Assembly (NCBI GenBank): GCA_964017155.1
Contig: OZ024861.1
Span: 34,154,193 to 34,218,192 of the forward strand
Reading direction: 5' to 3'
Origin: Oasisia sp. SBJ-2009
Taxonomy: Eukaryota > Annelida > Polychaeta > Sabellida > Siboglinidae
DNA: 64,000 nucleotides
The notes under the pieces were generated by a model. It did not search any database. It saw nothing but the letters and a program-made list of their open reading frames with translations, and was not told where the DNA came from. A program made the position numbers and the translations under genes. Below are positions 1 to 12,294 of this stretch, piece after piece. Positions within the stretch are counted from its first letter, which is position 1, and the number at the start of each line of letters is the position of its first letter.

Positions 1-1829
1 GAAAATATATTTGTAGTCTTAGCACCACGTAAAATACAGACCACGAGATTTGAGTAAGAAATGGAGGGGAAAACTAGAGACACTGTATGTGGGGTGTTTA
101 TTTATATGTGTCTGAATTATAAAGTTATTAAAAACCATATGTATAATGAAATGTAGGCATGTATTTGTATAAAATAATTATGCTAAATGCTTTACTTATA
201 AAGCTGCATACATTACAGATAGTTTAGCAAGACTCCCCCAGGTGAAAGTATCACATAATATATCTACCAATGCAACTGTGCAAGTGTATTGCCTCTATGT
301 CAGTCACCGTACAAACTTTGATGCCAGAGTCGAAGATACCTACCACCAGTCTTGTCATGTTCATATCGTGTGAGTTTAGGAGGTTTGCTCTGTCGCAAGC
401 AGCTGTGACAACTATATGATGAGAAGTGAGTTCGTTGTTTCTCTCATTGATAAGTAGATGCGACAAAGAGCAGACGAGATGTGGATTCATCATTCCTCAA
501 GATCACAAGTTTGATATGAAGATGTTCGGTTGCAATATGTTTCTCTCGGTTGTAAGCAATCTCATTGTCAACCAATAGTTATGATATAGATGTATACAAT
601 ATTATATATTGTGTCATCTCTACAATACATAGTAAACCTGTCCATCACGTAGAACGCAAAGGCTCAGGGGTAGAGGTTTGAACTTTAACTAAGAGAACCC
701 GGGTTTGAATATTGTGCTGGAGTGCTAAACGTTGTGCGTTTTTTCACTCTACATTGCACCTGTTCGTTCTCTCAGCTGTATGAACGAGTACCTGGCTATA
801 GAAAGTGGTACGTATGTGGATGTGCAGCCTTCGTATTATAATTGCAGCATGGCTAGTGCTTCCCAGAGAAGTTGAGATAGTGTTTGATTAAACTGAAAAG
901 CACTTTGAGCAGTCCTAAGGACTGGATACTGCGCTATATGAGGACTTAACTTTTTACTTTACCATGCCCAACTGTCATAATTATATTATTAGACTGACTT
1001 TTCAACTGGGTTGCCTTTATTACATAAACCTCACACATGATCAATAATCTGTAATTCATTAAGCTACCGGAATCAGAAAACAAAACTTCACGAAATGAGA
1101 TTTTAACAAATCAACAAAAAGCAAATATCCTACACTCACATGTCGACCATATACCATACCATAAAATCACAGCATATATCAGATGTGATCTATCAGTCAA
1201 ATGATTTAAAATGGTGCCAACATATTTGATTTACATCCCAGTTTCATACCCAAAACAATGTATATATATATATACCGTGACAAGCATGTTACACAATTTG
1301 AATTTTCACAGAAAAGGTGGCTGACAAAAAAGTAAACACATCAGATAGCTGCTTAAATAGCTACATACTTGTCACTTACATATTGTTGTGACTTGAAGCA
1401 TTACCTTCATGAAACAACAAGGTGGCTTTTATTCTGATTTCATGTTAATTGTTGATAAAGACTCACCTCATATTTAATTGTCTTGGGACATTTTGGCATA
1501 AACTTATTTGTTGAATATTTAGTCCGAAGTGTTATGTGAAACACCTTGGTGGAAAAACTCACACATTTTTTCATTGTTAGGATAATCTCACATTCTGGTA
1601 TTTTAGTGCCAAAATCTAGCACCAGATCGATAGTTCATGATTTTAAATATGTGTTAATATTGCATCCATCTGTACTAACAATCCAGCATTTGCCACATAA
1701 AATGCACAAAGTAAGTTAATATTCCAAATTAAGCAACTCTACCTAACCATGGAGCAGTTACCATTTCTGCAAGCAATTCCCCTCCTGAATGCATGCAACA
1801 CATTATTAATGGTGCAATATGGTATGCAG
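1..1829. other. Intronic left part of duplicated unit copy A
   Basis: No exon was found here. The stretch is intron sequence matching copies B and C: the SINE near 650-960, a short (TA)n at 1260-1275, and a 3' end at GGTGCAATAT (1820-1829) where the LINE interrupts the unit. Short open frames on the minus strand (251-493, 1440-1622) recur only because the unit is duplicated, and show no protein-like conservation. Confidence 0.6.
650..960 (+). mobile_element. tRNA-derived SINE, copy A
   Basis: GGCTCAGGGGTAGAGG (660-675) resembles a tRNA D-arm/A box, and GGGTTTGAATA about 40 bases downstream resembles a B box (GGTTCGAATCC). The body ends in GCAGTCCTAAGGACTGGATA and GCGCTATATGAG, a tail of the kind shared between SINEs and their partner LINEs. 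Copies lie at 7080-7390 and 10510-10825 within the tandem units. It probably inserted once before the unit was duplicated. It is not a functional tRNA gene, because no cloverleaf acceptor stem is visible. Confidence 0.6.
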
Positions 1830-2255
1830 GTGTTGCAGTACCCCAGGTATTGCAATAATTCAGGGAGTTTGACGCCTCTGCCCAGCAGAGTTGTAAACCA
1901 CTGCCTTGTGATATAGGTTTTTGACAGAACCGAAGGCTAAGGGAGCAAACCCTAACCAGAAAACCATGTCACTGTGGCAGCATCAAGGGCGGTTGATGTA
2001 TGGAACTCCCAACATATCTCGACCAGCCACTGCAGGGACAAATAGTTTGCGCCTGTCTTGACATGTTTTTGCCGGTGTGAGACCTCTATTTGTTCCCCGA
2101 GAGAGTGTCGGTAGTAACTTGCAAAAGCCAGCGGCACTTCAACACTTTTTCCTAGAAGCTTCCATGAAATGTACAACTGCATGAAACTCCACACCTGATC
2201 GGCCGTCGCCCGGGTTACCAAGGACCGCGCTGCTCGTCCTCATATTCCGTCGACA

Positions 2256-2972
2256 GTGGAAAATCAGCTAGGAAAAAGAAGACAAAGAAGTCAACTACTG
2301 ACAATTGGACAATGGAACGTCAGGACTCTCCTCGACCGAGAAGGAGCTAACCGACCAGAAAGACGTACGGCACTAGTAGCAATGGAACTTGCTAAATACA
2401 ACATCGACATCGCCGCCCTATGTGAAACAAGGTTCTCAGAGTCTGGTAGTCTCGACGACTTGGAATACTCTTTCTTCTTGAGTGGCAAACCCGAAGGAGA
2501 AAGAAGGGAGGCAGCAGTGGGCTTTGCTACCAAGAAGGATATCGTCACAAAGCTGACAGAAATGCCACGGCCAGTAAGTGACAGAATCATGACGATGAGA
2601 ATAGGAGATTTAAATGCGGGGATAGGAAGAGAAAATGACAAGTGGCCCTTGGTCATGGGCAAACATGGGATTGGGAAATGCAACTACAATGGCGAGCTTC
2701 TACTGGCTCTGTGTTCTGAGTTTGAACTGATAGTGACGAACACCATGTTCAAGCAGAAGGAGGAATGCAAGACCATCTGGATGCATCCTCGTTCCAGACA
2801 TTGGCATATGATCGACTTCATCATCACGAGGTGTCGGGATAAGATGGACATCCACAGCACCCGAGTCATGCGTGGAGCAAACTGCTGGACCGATCACCAG
2901 ATGCTGAGGAAAAAGTGGCTTTCAGAATACGACAAAAGTACAGCAGGCAAGGGACAAGTAAGCCGACCAAGC
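2256..2972 (+). pseudogene. LINE apurinic endonuclease domain, damaged
   Basis: The reading frame starts with a TIGQWNVRTL motif typical of LINE APE-type endonucleases. It continues with RPERRTALVAMELAKYNIDI and AALCETRFSESG, and later GKHGIGKCNYNGELLL and HPRSRHWHMIDFIITR. Between IMTMR (about residue 112) and GDLNA the central part of the domain is missing; by comparison with the family I judge several tens of residues are deleted. Near 2910 the frame is lost, and the continuation lies in another frame (2915-3421). The product would nick target DNA if intact; this copy cannot. Confidence 0.75.
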
Positions 2973-4552
2973 TGAACATTGCAAAACTAAGTACCACCAG
3001 CCATAGGGAGAGTTTTGAGCAGGAGATGGACAGTGCTCTCGCCCAATGGGAGGAGAAGGAAAACGCAACACCAGACGAGGAATGGGCAGCTCTGCAGCAG
3101 GTCGTGTACAACACAGCCAAGACATATCTTGGGAAGCAAGAGAGAATAAACCAGGACTGGATCAACCCCAATGACCAGGAGCTACAGACTCTTATGAGCA
3201 GAAGAGACCAAGCCCACCAGAGAGTGTTGCAAACCAGGAGCACTAGGTCCACCACTGCAGCATACAAAGATGCCTGCAGATTGCTACAAAAACACACGCG
3301 TGCACCGAAGTCAGACTGGTGGGAAAGGAAGGCAGTGGAGCTGCAGAGAGCTGCTGACAGTAACAACATGAAGGGCTTCTGCAATGGACTGAAGGAAGTG
3401 CGGGGACCCAAAAAGAAGTGACCTGTTCAACTGAAATCAACAGATGGAATGGATACCTTCTCTGACAGCATGAGAGTTGTGACAAGATGGAGTGAACACT
3501 TCCAGAAGCTACTTAACGTCCCTGGCGATATAGATCACGAAGCTCTGGACAACATCCCGTAGCGTATTATCAAGACAAGCCTCGATGAGATTCCAAATAT
3601 GGATGAGATGGCTAGAGCAATCGCCGGCCTGAAAGATGGCAAAGCCCCTGGAGGAGATGGAATTCCTGCAGAAGTATGGAAGCACGGAGGAGACAATCTG
3701 TTCAGAAGACTGCACCAACTAACCACTAATTCCTAGGCGGTGAGTTCTGTACCACAAGCATGGAAGGATGCCAGCATTATAACCATCTACAAGAAAGGTG
3801 ATCGATCAGACTGTGGGAACAATAGAGGAATCTCTCTGCTTTCCATAGCAGGCAAGATCTTCGCTAGGATCCTCCTCAACAGATTATCTACCCACACAAC
3901 ACCAGCGGTAGTTCCGGAGACACAATGTAGCTTCAAAGGTAACCGGAGCACTGTGGATATGATATTTTGTCTACGACAACTACAAGAAAAGTGCATTGAG
4001 CAGGACCGACCACTGTACATGGTATTTGTCGACTTCAGCAAGGCATTCGATACAGTTGGGAGGACCGGGCTATGGCAGCTACTGAGGAAGTATGGCTGCC
4101 CAGAGAAGTTCACAACAATGATCGAGGCACTACATACTGGAATGATGGCGAATGTTAGTGTTGGAGGGGAAGTCTCGGAATCGTTCAGTGTCACAAATGG
4201 GGTCAAGCAAGGTTGTGTACTGGCATCCACGCTGTTCTCCATCTTCCTATCAGCAATGCTCGACGAGGTTTTCCGAGACATGGGGGATGGCATCTACATA
4301 CAGTCCAGACAGAACGCTGACCTATTCAACGTCGCACACTTCAGAGCAAAGACCAACACTACTCGGATACTGATGAGAGAGCTGCTATTCGCAGATGACA
4401 GTGCACTGGTTGCACACTCTGTTGAAGAGATGCAGAAAATAGTGGATGCTTTCTCCGATGCGTCAAAGAAGTTCGGCCCAACGAGGTGCTGTACCAACCC
4501 AACTCTACTAGAACCCGAGAGGAGGATATCATGGTTGATGGAAACAAGCTGA
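2915..4552 (+). pseudogene. LINE reverse transcriptase region, broken into several frames
   Basis: This continues the element after the endonuclease. A linker open to 3421 ends at a TGA where the second genomic copy (39518) has GGA, so it is probably a nonsense change. Further stops occur at about 3559 and 3735. The frame at 3740-4552 holds the RT core: NNRGISLLSIAGKIFARIL, VFVDFSKAFDTV, NGVKQGCVLA and LLFADDSALVA (catalytic FADD). A deletion near 4485 shifts the frame, and the C-terminal part continues at 4486-5136. The element supplied its own reverse transcription when active; this copy is inactive. Confidence 0.8.
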
Positions 4553-5136
4553 ACTCTGTTCTGGAATTCACCTACCTCGGAAGCACTATATCAAGTGATG
4601 GATGCATTGACGATGAAATACAGAGGAGGATGGCCAAGGCTAGTGCATCTTTCGGCCGACTACGCCAGAGACTCTGGAACAACCACCATGTGTCCATGCG
4701 GGTTAAAGGCAAGATATACCGTGCAATCGTGCTGTCCACCCTCCTATACGGAGCTGAGGCATGGACAGTGTACAGACGGCAGGTGAAAAAGCTGCATGCC
4801 TTCATGATGCGACATCTGCGTTCGATCATGAGGATAACCTGGATGGACAAAGTGACAAACAAGAAAATACTTGAACGGACAGGGCTACAATCTATGGAAG
4901 ATCTTCTGATCAGAAAGAATCTTCGGTGGAATGGACACCTCATGAGGATGTCACCAGACAAGCTACCGAAGCAGGTTCTCTACTCTCAACTGTCTTCTGG
5001 TCACAGAAAGAGAGGGCGCCCTCGTCTCCGATTCAAGGATACCATCAAGAGAAACGTGAAGATGAGAGACATAAAGATCGACTCATGGGCATCACTCTCA
5101 CAGCAGAGAGATAAATGGAGAGCAACAGTCAAGTGA
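4486..5136 (+). pseudogene. LINE ORF C-terminal region
   Basis: An open frame of 216 codons follows the RT core after a frameshift. It contains VLEFTYLGSTISSDGCIDDE, LLYGAEAWTVYRRQVKKLHA and a basic GHRKRGRPRLRFKDTIKRN stretch, typical of the thumb/C-terminal segment of this LINE type. The stop at 5134-5136 is followed by a 54-bp 3' UTR and the (GAT)n tail. The same segment recurs in decayed form at 42210-42778. Confidence 0.75.
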
Positions 5137-5190
5137 TGGAAGCAGTCTTTGTCGCTTTGTGACCGACAGCATGGTGAATGATGATGATGA

Positions 5191-5494
5191 TCCTCCTTCA
5201 CCTTGTCTACCAACAGCTGACGTATTTTGAAGAAGAAACACATAGGTATTTACAGTTACTGTCCTTTAGAGGATATAAGGAGTTGTTAGTCATTGCTCAG
5301 AGACATTTCTGCAGCATATAAACAATAATTGGCAAAATAAATGATCACATAAATACGTTCAAAATACTGTAAATGTTTCAGTTGGAATGGTTTCCAAGTT
5401 CTTTTGTTTACGTAATTGACAGAGAATGCACTTCCTGCACAACTGTTCTTTCAGTGCTTCTTTCTCGTCATACAACGTTGTGTTACCATTGTAG
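5191..5494. other. Intron between LINE insertion and exon E1
   Basis: This is the continuation of duplicated unit copy A after the LINE. It matches 8341-8693 and 11690-12042 and contains the branch/polypyrimidine region preceding the acceptor ...TTACCATTGTAG. I see nothing else in it. Confidence 0.6.
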
Positions 5495-5746
5495 AGCCGG
5501 CCCCAGCGACGAGTCTTCGAAGCCAATCTGCTAGTTCAACTAGCCTGACAGTGCAGTGGACCGCTCCTACAGGGGAGTGGACAGGGTACAAAGTGACATT
5601 AGATGGTGGTACAGAAAAAACTCCTGGCAAAGATGACACATCGGTGGAATACACTGGTCTGACACCTGGCAAACAGTACACTGTGAAAGTGGTCACTGTG
5701 AGTGCAGGAACAGATACAGCTGAAGTGACCGGACAATGCTATACAA
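5495..5746 (+). CDS. Exon E1: fibronectin type III domain (R3 RPTP-like gene)
   Basis: 252 nt (84 codons), phase 1-1, with acceptor CCATTGTAG|AG and donor ACAA|GTAAGT. FN3 hallmarks are the B-strand Trp in SLTVQWTAPTGEWTGYKV and the tyrosine corner in GLTPGKQYTVKVVTVSAG. The domain is extracellular, in a receptor that goes on through E2-E16. It has one cysteine near the end (GQCYT) that is Phe in E2 and E3. A phase-1 start requires an upstream exon outside the window. The final split codon joins E2 as Lys-Pro. It is one of three nearly identical domains created by the tandem duplication, differing from E2 at only about four residues. Confidence 0.92.
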
Positions 5747-7079
5747 GTAAGTGATAGAAATATGAACATGGTACACTATTTTATCTTTGAAAAATCACTC
5801 AGTTAATTGCCATACTATGTAAATTACTCTTTCCTCATTCATATCAATAAAATGTATGTGTCCTACATATGTTAATCTGCTAAAAATTATTTTAGTGATC
5901 ATTAATGTCTTCCATTACAACTGTTGCGGTTATATTCAGGATGCAAGACAAGCAGGATGTTTCGCATCATCAAATGTTGATATTACATGTCCACAAATAA
6001 TATTATAGCCAGTAGGTTTATATTATGGTATATTTACATTCGATGGAATATCGCAGAACGACAATGACAAAATGTGGCATCGTTGCTACATAAAAACCAA
6101 ACCACAGCTGTTGTCCGTCATCTTAGTTTGATTGGCGTTCCATGATATTCCATAGCACATAAATTTATGGTAGTTAACCTACATCTAGAAGTGTGGCCAT
6201 TATACATCCAGTCATGTAAATGCCACTCCAATACGTTTGCTAGATATGAATAACTGAGCTTGCTGCTACATGGGTGATTTATTATGCACCCCAATTTTTA
6301 TGAAAATTCATGCACCCACAGTGAAACAAGCAAGGTTGATCTAGTTGGACAAAACCTAACTCCAGTGAACTGAATCAAATATTCAGTACTAGTAAGTATG
6401 CCTTATATGTCTAATAAAGAATGAAATATAAAGTTATTACAAACCAGATTTGTAACGAAATATCAGCACATATTTGTTTGAAATAATTAGAATCTTGAAA
6501 CACTTTATGTGTGTTTTTGTATACGTGGTCTGAATGATAAAGTTATTAAAAACCATATTTGTAATGAAATATAGGCATGTATTTGTATAAAATAATTATG
6601 CTAAATGCTTTACTTAAAAATTGCATATATTACAAATAGTTTAGCAAGTTGTGAAAATATCACTTATAATATCTACCAATGCATCTGTGCAAGAGTATTG
6701 CCTCTATGACAGTCACCGTACAAACGTTGATGCCAGAGTCGAAGGTACCTACCACCAGTCTTGTCATGTTCATATCGTGTGAGTTGACAAAGTTTGCTAA
6801 GTCACAAGCAGCTGGGACAACTATTGGGTGAGATGAGGGTTTGTTGTTTCTATCAGTGACAGGTATATGCGACAACGAACAGACGAGATGTGGATTCGTC
6901 ATTCCTTAACTCACAAGTTTGACATGAAGATGTTCGGTTGCAATATGAATTCATTGTTTCTCTCGGTTGTAAGCAATCTCATTGTCAACCAATAGTTATG
7001 ATATAGATGTATACAATATTATATATTGTATCAATATTATATATTGTATCATCTCTCCAATACATAGTAAACCTGTCCA

Positions 7080-7390
7080 TCACGTAGAAGGCAAAGGCTC
7101 GGTGGTAGAGGTTCGGACTTTAACTAAGAGAACCCGGGTTTTAATATTGTGCTGGAGTGCTAAACTGTGTGCGTTTTTCACTCTACATTGCTCCAGTTCT
7201 CTCAGCTGTATGAACGAGTATCTGGCTATAGACAGTGGTACGTATGTGGATGTGCAGGCTTCGTGTTTTAATTGCAGCATGGCTAGTGCTTCCCAGAGGA
7301 ATTGAGATGGTTTTTGATTAAACTGAAAAGCACTTTGAGCAGTCCTAAGGACTGGATATTGCGCTATATGAGAATTTAACTTTTTACTTT
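7080..7390 (+). mobile_element. tRNA-derived SINE, copy B
   Basis: The same element as at 650-960, inside unit B. The A-box-like segment reads GGCTCGGTGGTAGAGG, closer to a tRNA D-arm than copy A. The B-box-like segment is degenerate (GGGTTTTAATATT). The tail is GAGCAGTCCTAAGGACTGG. Confidence 0.6.
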
Positions 7391-7675
7391 ACGATGCTTA
7401 ACTGTCATAATTACATTAGTAGACAGACTTGTCAACTGAGATGCCTTTATTACATAATCCTCACACATGGTCACAAAGCTGAAACTCATTAAGCTAACGG
7501 AATCACTAAACACATCTTCACGAAATCAGATTTTTTTAAATCAACAAAAAGCAAACATGCTACAATCACATAACGACCATATACCATAACATAAAATCTC
7601 AGCATATGTCAGATGTGTTCTATCAGTCAAATTATTTAACATGGTGCCAACATATTTCATTTACATCCCAGTTTC

Positions 7676-7797
<122 letters not shown>

Positions 7798-8693
7798 ACC
7801 GTGACAAGCATGTTACACAATTGGAATTTTCACAGAAAAGTGGCTGAAACAAAAAAGGTAAACAACTAAGATAGCTACTTAAATAGCTACTTACTTGTCA
7901 TTTACATATTGTTGTGACTTGAAGCATTATCTTCATCAAACAACAAGGTGGATTTTATTCTGATTTGATGTTTATTGTTGATAAAGACTCACTTCATAGT
8001 TAATTGCAGTGGGACATCTGGGCATAAACTTATTTGTTGAATATTTAGTCCTAAGTGCTATGTCAAACACCTTGGTGGAAGAACTCACCTATTTTCTTGT
8101 TTGTTGGAATAATCTCATATTCAGCATTTTAGTGCCAAAATCTAGCACCATACCGGTAGTTCATGATTTGAAGTATATGTTCATACTGAATCCATCTGTA
8201 CTAACTTACCAGCATATGTCACAGAAAATGCACAAAGTAAGTGAATATTCCAAAGTAAGCAACTTTAACTGACCATGGAGCAGTTACCATTTATGCAAGC
8301 ACTTCCCCTCCTGAATGCAACATATTTGTAATGGTGCAATATCCTCATTCACCTTCTCTACCAACAGGTTACGTATTTTGAAGAAGAAACACATAGGTTT
8401 TTACAGTTACTGTCCTTTAGAGGATATAAGGATCTGTCTCTCATTCCTCAGAGACGTTTCTGCAGCATATAAAGCAATAATTGGCACACATAAAAACTGA
8501 CCACATAAATACGTTCAAAATACTGTAAATGTTTCAGTTGGAATGGTTTCAATGTTCTATTGTTTATGTAACTGACAGAGAATGCACTTCTTGCACAAAT
8601 GTTCTTTCAGTGCTTCTTTCTCATCAAACAACTAACATCTGTAAACATGTGTCCTATAACAATAAAAACATAACCGTTGTGCTACCATTGTAG

Positions 8694-8945
8694 AGCCAGC
8701 CCCAGCGACGAGTCTTCGAAGCCAATCTGCTACTTCAACTAGCCTGACAGTGCAGTGGACCGCTCCTACAGGGGAGTGGACAGTGTACAAAGTGACATTA
8801 GATGGTGGTACAGAAAAAAACCCTGGCAAAGATGACACATCGGTGGAATACACTGGTCTGACACCTGGCAAACAGTACACTGTGAAAGTGGTCACTGTGA
8901 GTGCGGGAACAGACACAGCTGAAGTGACCGGACAATTCTATACTT
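8694..8945 (+). CDS. Exon E2: fibronectin type III domain
   Basis: 252 nt, phase 1-1, acceptor CCATTGTAG|AG and donor TACTT|GTAAGTG. The B-strand motif is SLTVQWTAPTGEWTVYKV and the F-strand motif is GLTPGKQYTVKVVTVSAG. It differs from E1 at only a few residues (A/T, G/V, T/N, C/F), the signature of recent duplication. The terminal split codon joins E3 as TGG, giving Trp where the other junctions mostly give Lys. Confidence 0.92.
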
Positions 8946-11900
8946 GTAAGTGATAGACATATGAACATGGTACACTATTTTATCTTTGACAAATCACTCA
9001 TTTACTTTTCATACTGTGTAAATTACTCTTTCCTCATTAATACCAATAAAATGTATGTGTCCTACATATGTTAATCGGATATAAATAATTTTTAATGATC
9101 ATTAATGTCTTCCATTACAACTGTTGCGGTTATATTCAGGATGCAAGACCAGCAGGATGTTTCGCATCATCAAATGTTGAATTTACCTGTTCACCTATAA
9201 TATCAAGCCATTAGGTTTATATTAAGGTTCATTTACATGTGTTAGAATATCGCAGAACAAAAGGTAGCATTGTTGCTAAAGAACGTTCATTCCACAGCTG
9301 TTGTCCGTCATCTTAGTTTCATTGGCGTTCCATGATATTCCATCGCACAGTAATGCACTTTAGTCTATATGTTATGTAATCATACTAACATACTGTACCA
9401 CTAGGTAGCAATATACAAAAAGTATCAATCTCAGTTTTTAAATTAATTTCATTCCGTTCCAGAACTCGTTCTGGGATTTACAGAGACCCAAGAAATGGGT
9501 CAAAGAAAATATATCTGTAGTCTTAGCACCACGTAAAATACACACCACGAGATTTGAGTAAGAAATGGAGGGGGAAATGTGTATTATACACAGAAATTTA
9601 TGGTAGTTAGCCTAGATCTAGAAGTATGGCCATTATACATCCAGTCACGTAAATTACATTTGAATGCGACTCCAATACATTTTATAGACATGAATCACTG
9701 AGCCTGCTGCTACATGGGTGATTAATTATGCAGCCCAATTGTTTTGAATATTCATGCACTCACAGTGAACCAAGCAATGCCCATTGATCTAGTTGGATAA
9801 ATTCAAACTCTAGTGAACTAAATACAATATCCATTACTACTGGGTATGCCTCATTTAGATAGCAAAGAATGAATTATAAAGCTATTAAAAACCACATTTG
9901 TAATGAAATATCGGCATGTATTTGTATACAAAAATTAGAAACTAGAGACACTGTATGTGAGGTGTTTATTTATATGTGTCTGAATTATAAAGTTATTAAA
10001 AACCATATTTGTAATTAAATATGGGCATGTATTTGTATAAAATAATTATGCTAAATGTTTTACGTAAACAATTACATATATTACAAATAGTTTACAAGAA
10101 TCCCCAGGTGAAAGTATCACTCATAACGTTTACCAATGCAAACGTGCAAGAGTGTTGCCTCTATGACAGTCACCGTACAAACGTTGATGCCAGAGTCGAA
10201 AATGGCTACCACTAATCTTGTCATGTTCATAACGTGTGAGTTTACGAAGTTTGCTCTGTCGCAAGCAGCTGTGACAACTATTGGATGAGAAGTGAGTTCG
10301 TTGTTTCTCTCAGTGATAAGTAGATGCGACAACGAACAGAGGAGTGGTGGATTCATCATTCCTCAAGATCACAAGTTTGAAATGAAGATGTTCGGTTGCG
10401 ATATGAGTTCATTGTTTCTCTCGGTTGTATGCAATCTCATTGTCAAGCAGTGGTTAAGATATAGATTTATACAATATTGTAACACCTTTCTAATACATTG
10501 TAGACCTGTCCATCACGTAGAACGCAAAGGCTCGGGGGTAGAGGTTCGGACTTTAACTAAGGGAACCCGGGTTTGAATATTGTGCTGGTGTTCTAAACTT
10601 TGTGCACCTTTTTCACTCTACATTGCTCCAGTTCTCGCAGCTGTATGAACGAGTACCTGGCTATAGACAGTGGTAGATATGTGTATATGCAGCCTTCGTG
10701 TTTTAATTGCAGCATGGCTAGTGCTTCCCAGAGAAGTTGAGATTGTGTTTGATTAAACTGAAAAGCACTTTGAGCAGTCCTGAGGACTGGATACTGCGCT
10801 ATACGAGAACTTAACTTTTTACTTTACCGTGCATAACTGTCATTAATACATTAGTAGACAGACTGTTCAAATGAGTTGCCTTTATTACATAATCCTCACA
10901 TACGGTCAACAATGTGCAACTCATTAAGCTATCATTATCACAAAGCAAAGCATCAGGCAGTGAGACTTTAAAACATCAACAAAAAGCAAATATGCTACAC
11001 TCACATGTCGATCATATACCATACCATAAAATCTCACTGATAGAACACATCTGACATATGTCAGATGTGTTCTATCAGTTAAATGATTCAACATGTCGCC
11101 AACATATTTGGTTTGCATCTCAGTTTTCACAGAAACAAATGTACCGTGACAAGCATGTTACAAGATTTCAATGTTCACAGGTGGCTTAAACAAAAAAGTA
11201 AAAAAGTAAAATATCTGCTTAAATTGCTACTTCCTTATCACTTACATATGCTTACCACTTACAGCATTAGTTTTGACAAACAGTAAGGTGGCTTTTATTA
11301 TTCTGATTTCATGTTCATTGTTGGTAAATACTTACTTCATAGTTAATTGCAGTGGGACATTTTGGCATAAACTTATTTGTTGAATATTTATTCCGAAGTG
11401 CTATGTCAAACACCTTGGTGGAAGCACTCACACATTATCTTCATTGTTGGAATAATCTCACATTCTAGCATTTTAGTGCCAAAATCTAGCACCAGATCGA
11501 TAGTTCGTGATTTTAAATATGTGTTCATATTGAATCCATCTGTACTAACTATCCAGCATTTGTCACAGAAAATGCATACAGGAAGTGAATATTCCAAATT
11601 AAGCAAAATTACGTGACTATTGAGCAGTTACCATTTCTGCAAGCACCTTCCCTCCTGAATGCAACACATTGTTAATGGTGCAATATCCTCATTCACCTTG
11701 TCTACCAACACGTGATGTATTTTAAAGAAAACAAAACACTTATATTTACAGTTAATGTTCTTTAGAGGATATAAGGAGCTCTCAATCATTCCTTACAGAC
11801 ATTTCTGCAACATGTTAAGCAATAATGGGCAACAATAAAAAATAAATGATCAAACGAAAAGGTTCAAAATACTGTAAATGTTTCAACTGGAATAGTTTCA

Positions 11901-12042
11901 ATGTTCTATTGTTTATGTAATTGGCAGAGAATGCTCTTCTTGTACAAATGTTCTTTCAGTGCTTCTTTCTCATCAAACAACTAATGTCAGTAGACATGTG
12001 TCCATTAACAATAAAAACACAACAGTTGTGTTACCATTGTAG
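8946..12042. other. Intron E2-E3
   Basis: 3.1 kb intron within units B and C. It contains the B/C junction near 9850, the full-length version of the segment that begins the window (about 9505-9580), and the third SINE copy (10510-10825). At 11035-11085 GATAGAACACATCTGACATA is followed by its near-perfect inverted copy, a possible hairpin. No further exon is seen. Confidence 0.6.
10510..10825 (+). mobile_element. tRNA-derived SINE, copy C
   Basis: Third copy of the SINE in the tandem units, with A-box-like GGCTCGGGGGTAGAGG, B-box-like GGGTTTGAATA and the GAGCAGTCCTGAGGACTGG tail. Confidence 0.6.
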
Positions 12043-12294
12043 GGACAACCCCAGTGACGGGTTTTGGAAGACAATCTGCTACTACAACTAGCCTGACAGT
12101 GCAGTGGACCGCTCCTACAGGGGAGTGGACAGGGTACACAGTGACAATAGATGGTGGTAATGAACAGACTCTTGGCAAAGATGACACTTCAGTGGAATAC
12201 ACAGGTCTGACACCTGGCAAACAGTACACTGTGAAAGTGGGCACTGTGAGTGCAGGAACAAACACAGCTGAAGTGACAGGACAATTCTATACCA
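12043..12294 (+). CDS. Exon E3: fibronectin type III domain
   Basis: 252 nt, phase 1-1, acceptor CCATTGTAG|GG and donor ACCA|GTAAGTG. Motifs are SLTVQWTAPTGEWTGYTV and GLTPGKQYTVKVGTVSAG. It is more diverged from E1/E2 than they are from each other (about a dozen residue differences), suggesting unit C split first or belongs to the older duplication step. The junction with E4 encodes Lys-Pro-Asn. Confidence 0.92.

Larger units (their letters stand above)
1830..5190 (+). mobile_element. RTE-like non-LTR retrotransposon, inactive copy 1
   Basis: A 3.36 kb insertion in copy A of the tandem unit. Its limits are fixed by comparison with the uninterrupted copies: GGTGCAATAT|CCTCATTCACC at 8340 becomes GGTGCAATAT, insert, CCTCCTTCACC. 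The 3' end is a (GAT)n tract (5172-5190), a short-repeat tail rather than poly(A), as in RTE-group LINEs. An apurinic-type endonuclease, a reverse transcriptase with an FADD motif and a C-terminal region with GHLMRMSPDKLPKQVLY can be read across several frames. Frameshifts, stops and an internal deletion make it dead. A second copy lies at 39243-42822. Assignment to RTE proper rather than a related clade is inference. Confidence 0.85.

Noticed and set aside
660..720. tRNA gene
   Set aside because: Only A- and B-box-like segments are present; there is no paired acceptor stem, and the unit has a SINE body and tail.
1952..2221. Minus-strand 89-codon frame
   Set aside because: It lies in the untranslated start of the RTE LINE, with no family similarity and no conservation in copy 2.
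2866..3411. Minus-strand 181-codon frame
   Set aside because: Shadow of the plus-strand LINE coding sequence; hydrophobic Ser/Leu-rich composition as expected for an antisense frame.
3787..4293. Minus-strand 168-codon frame
   Set aside because: Antisense of the LINE reverse transcriptase core.
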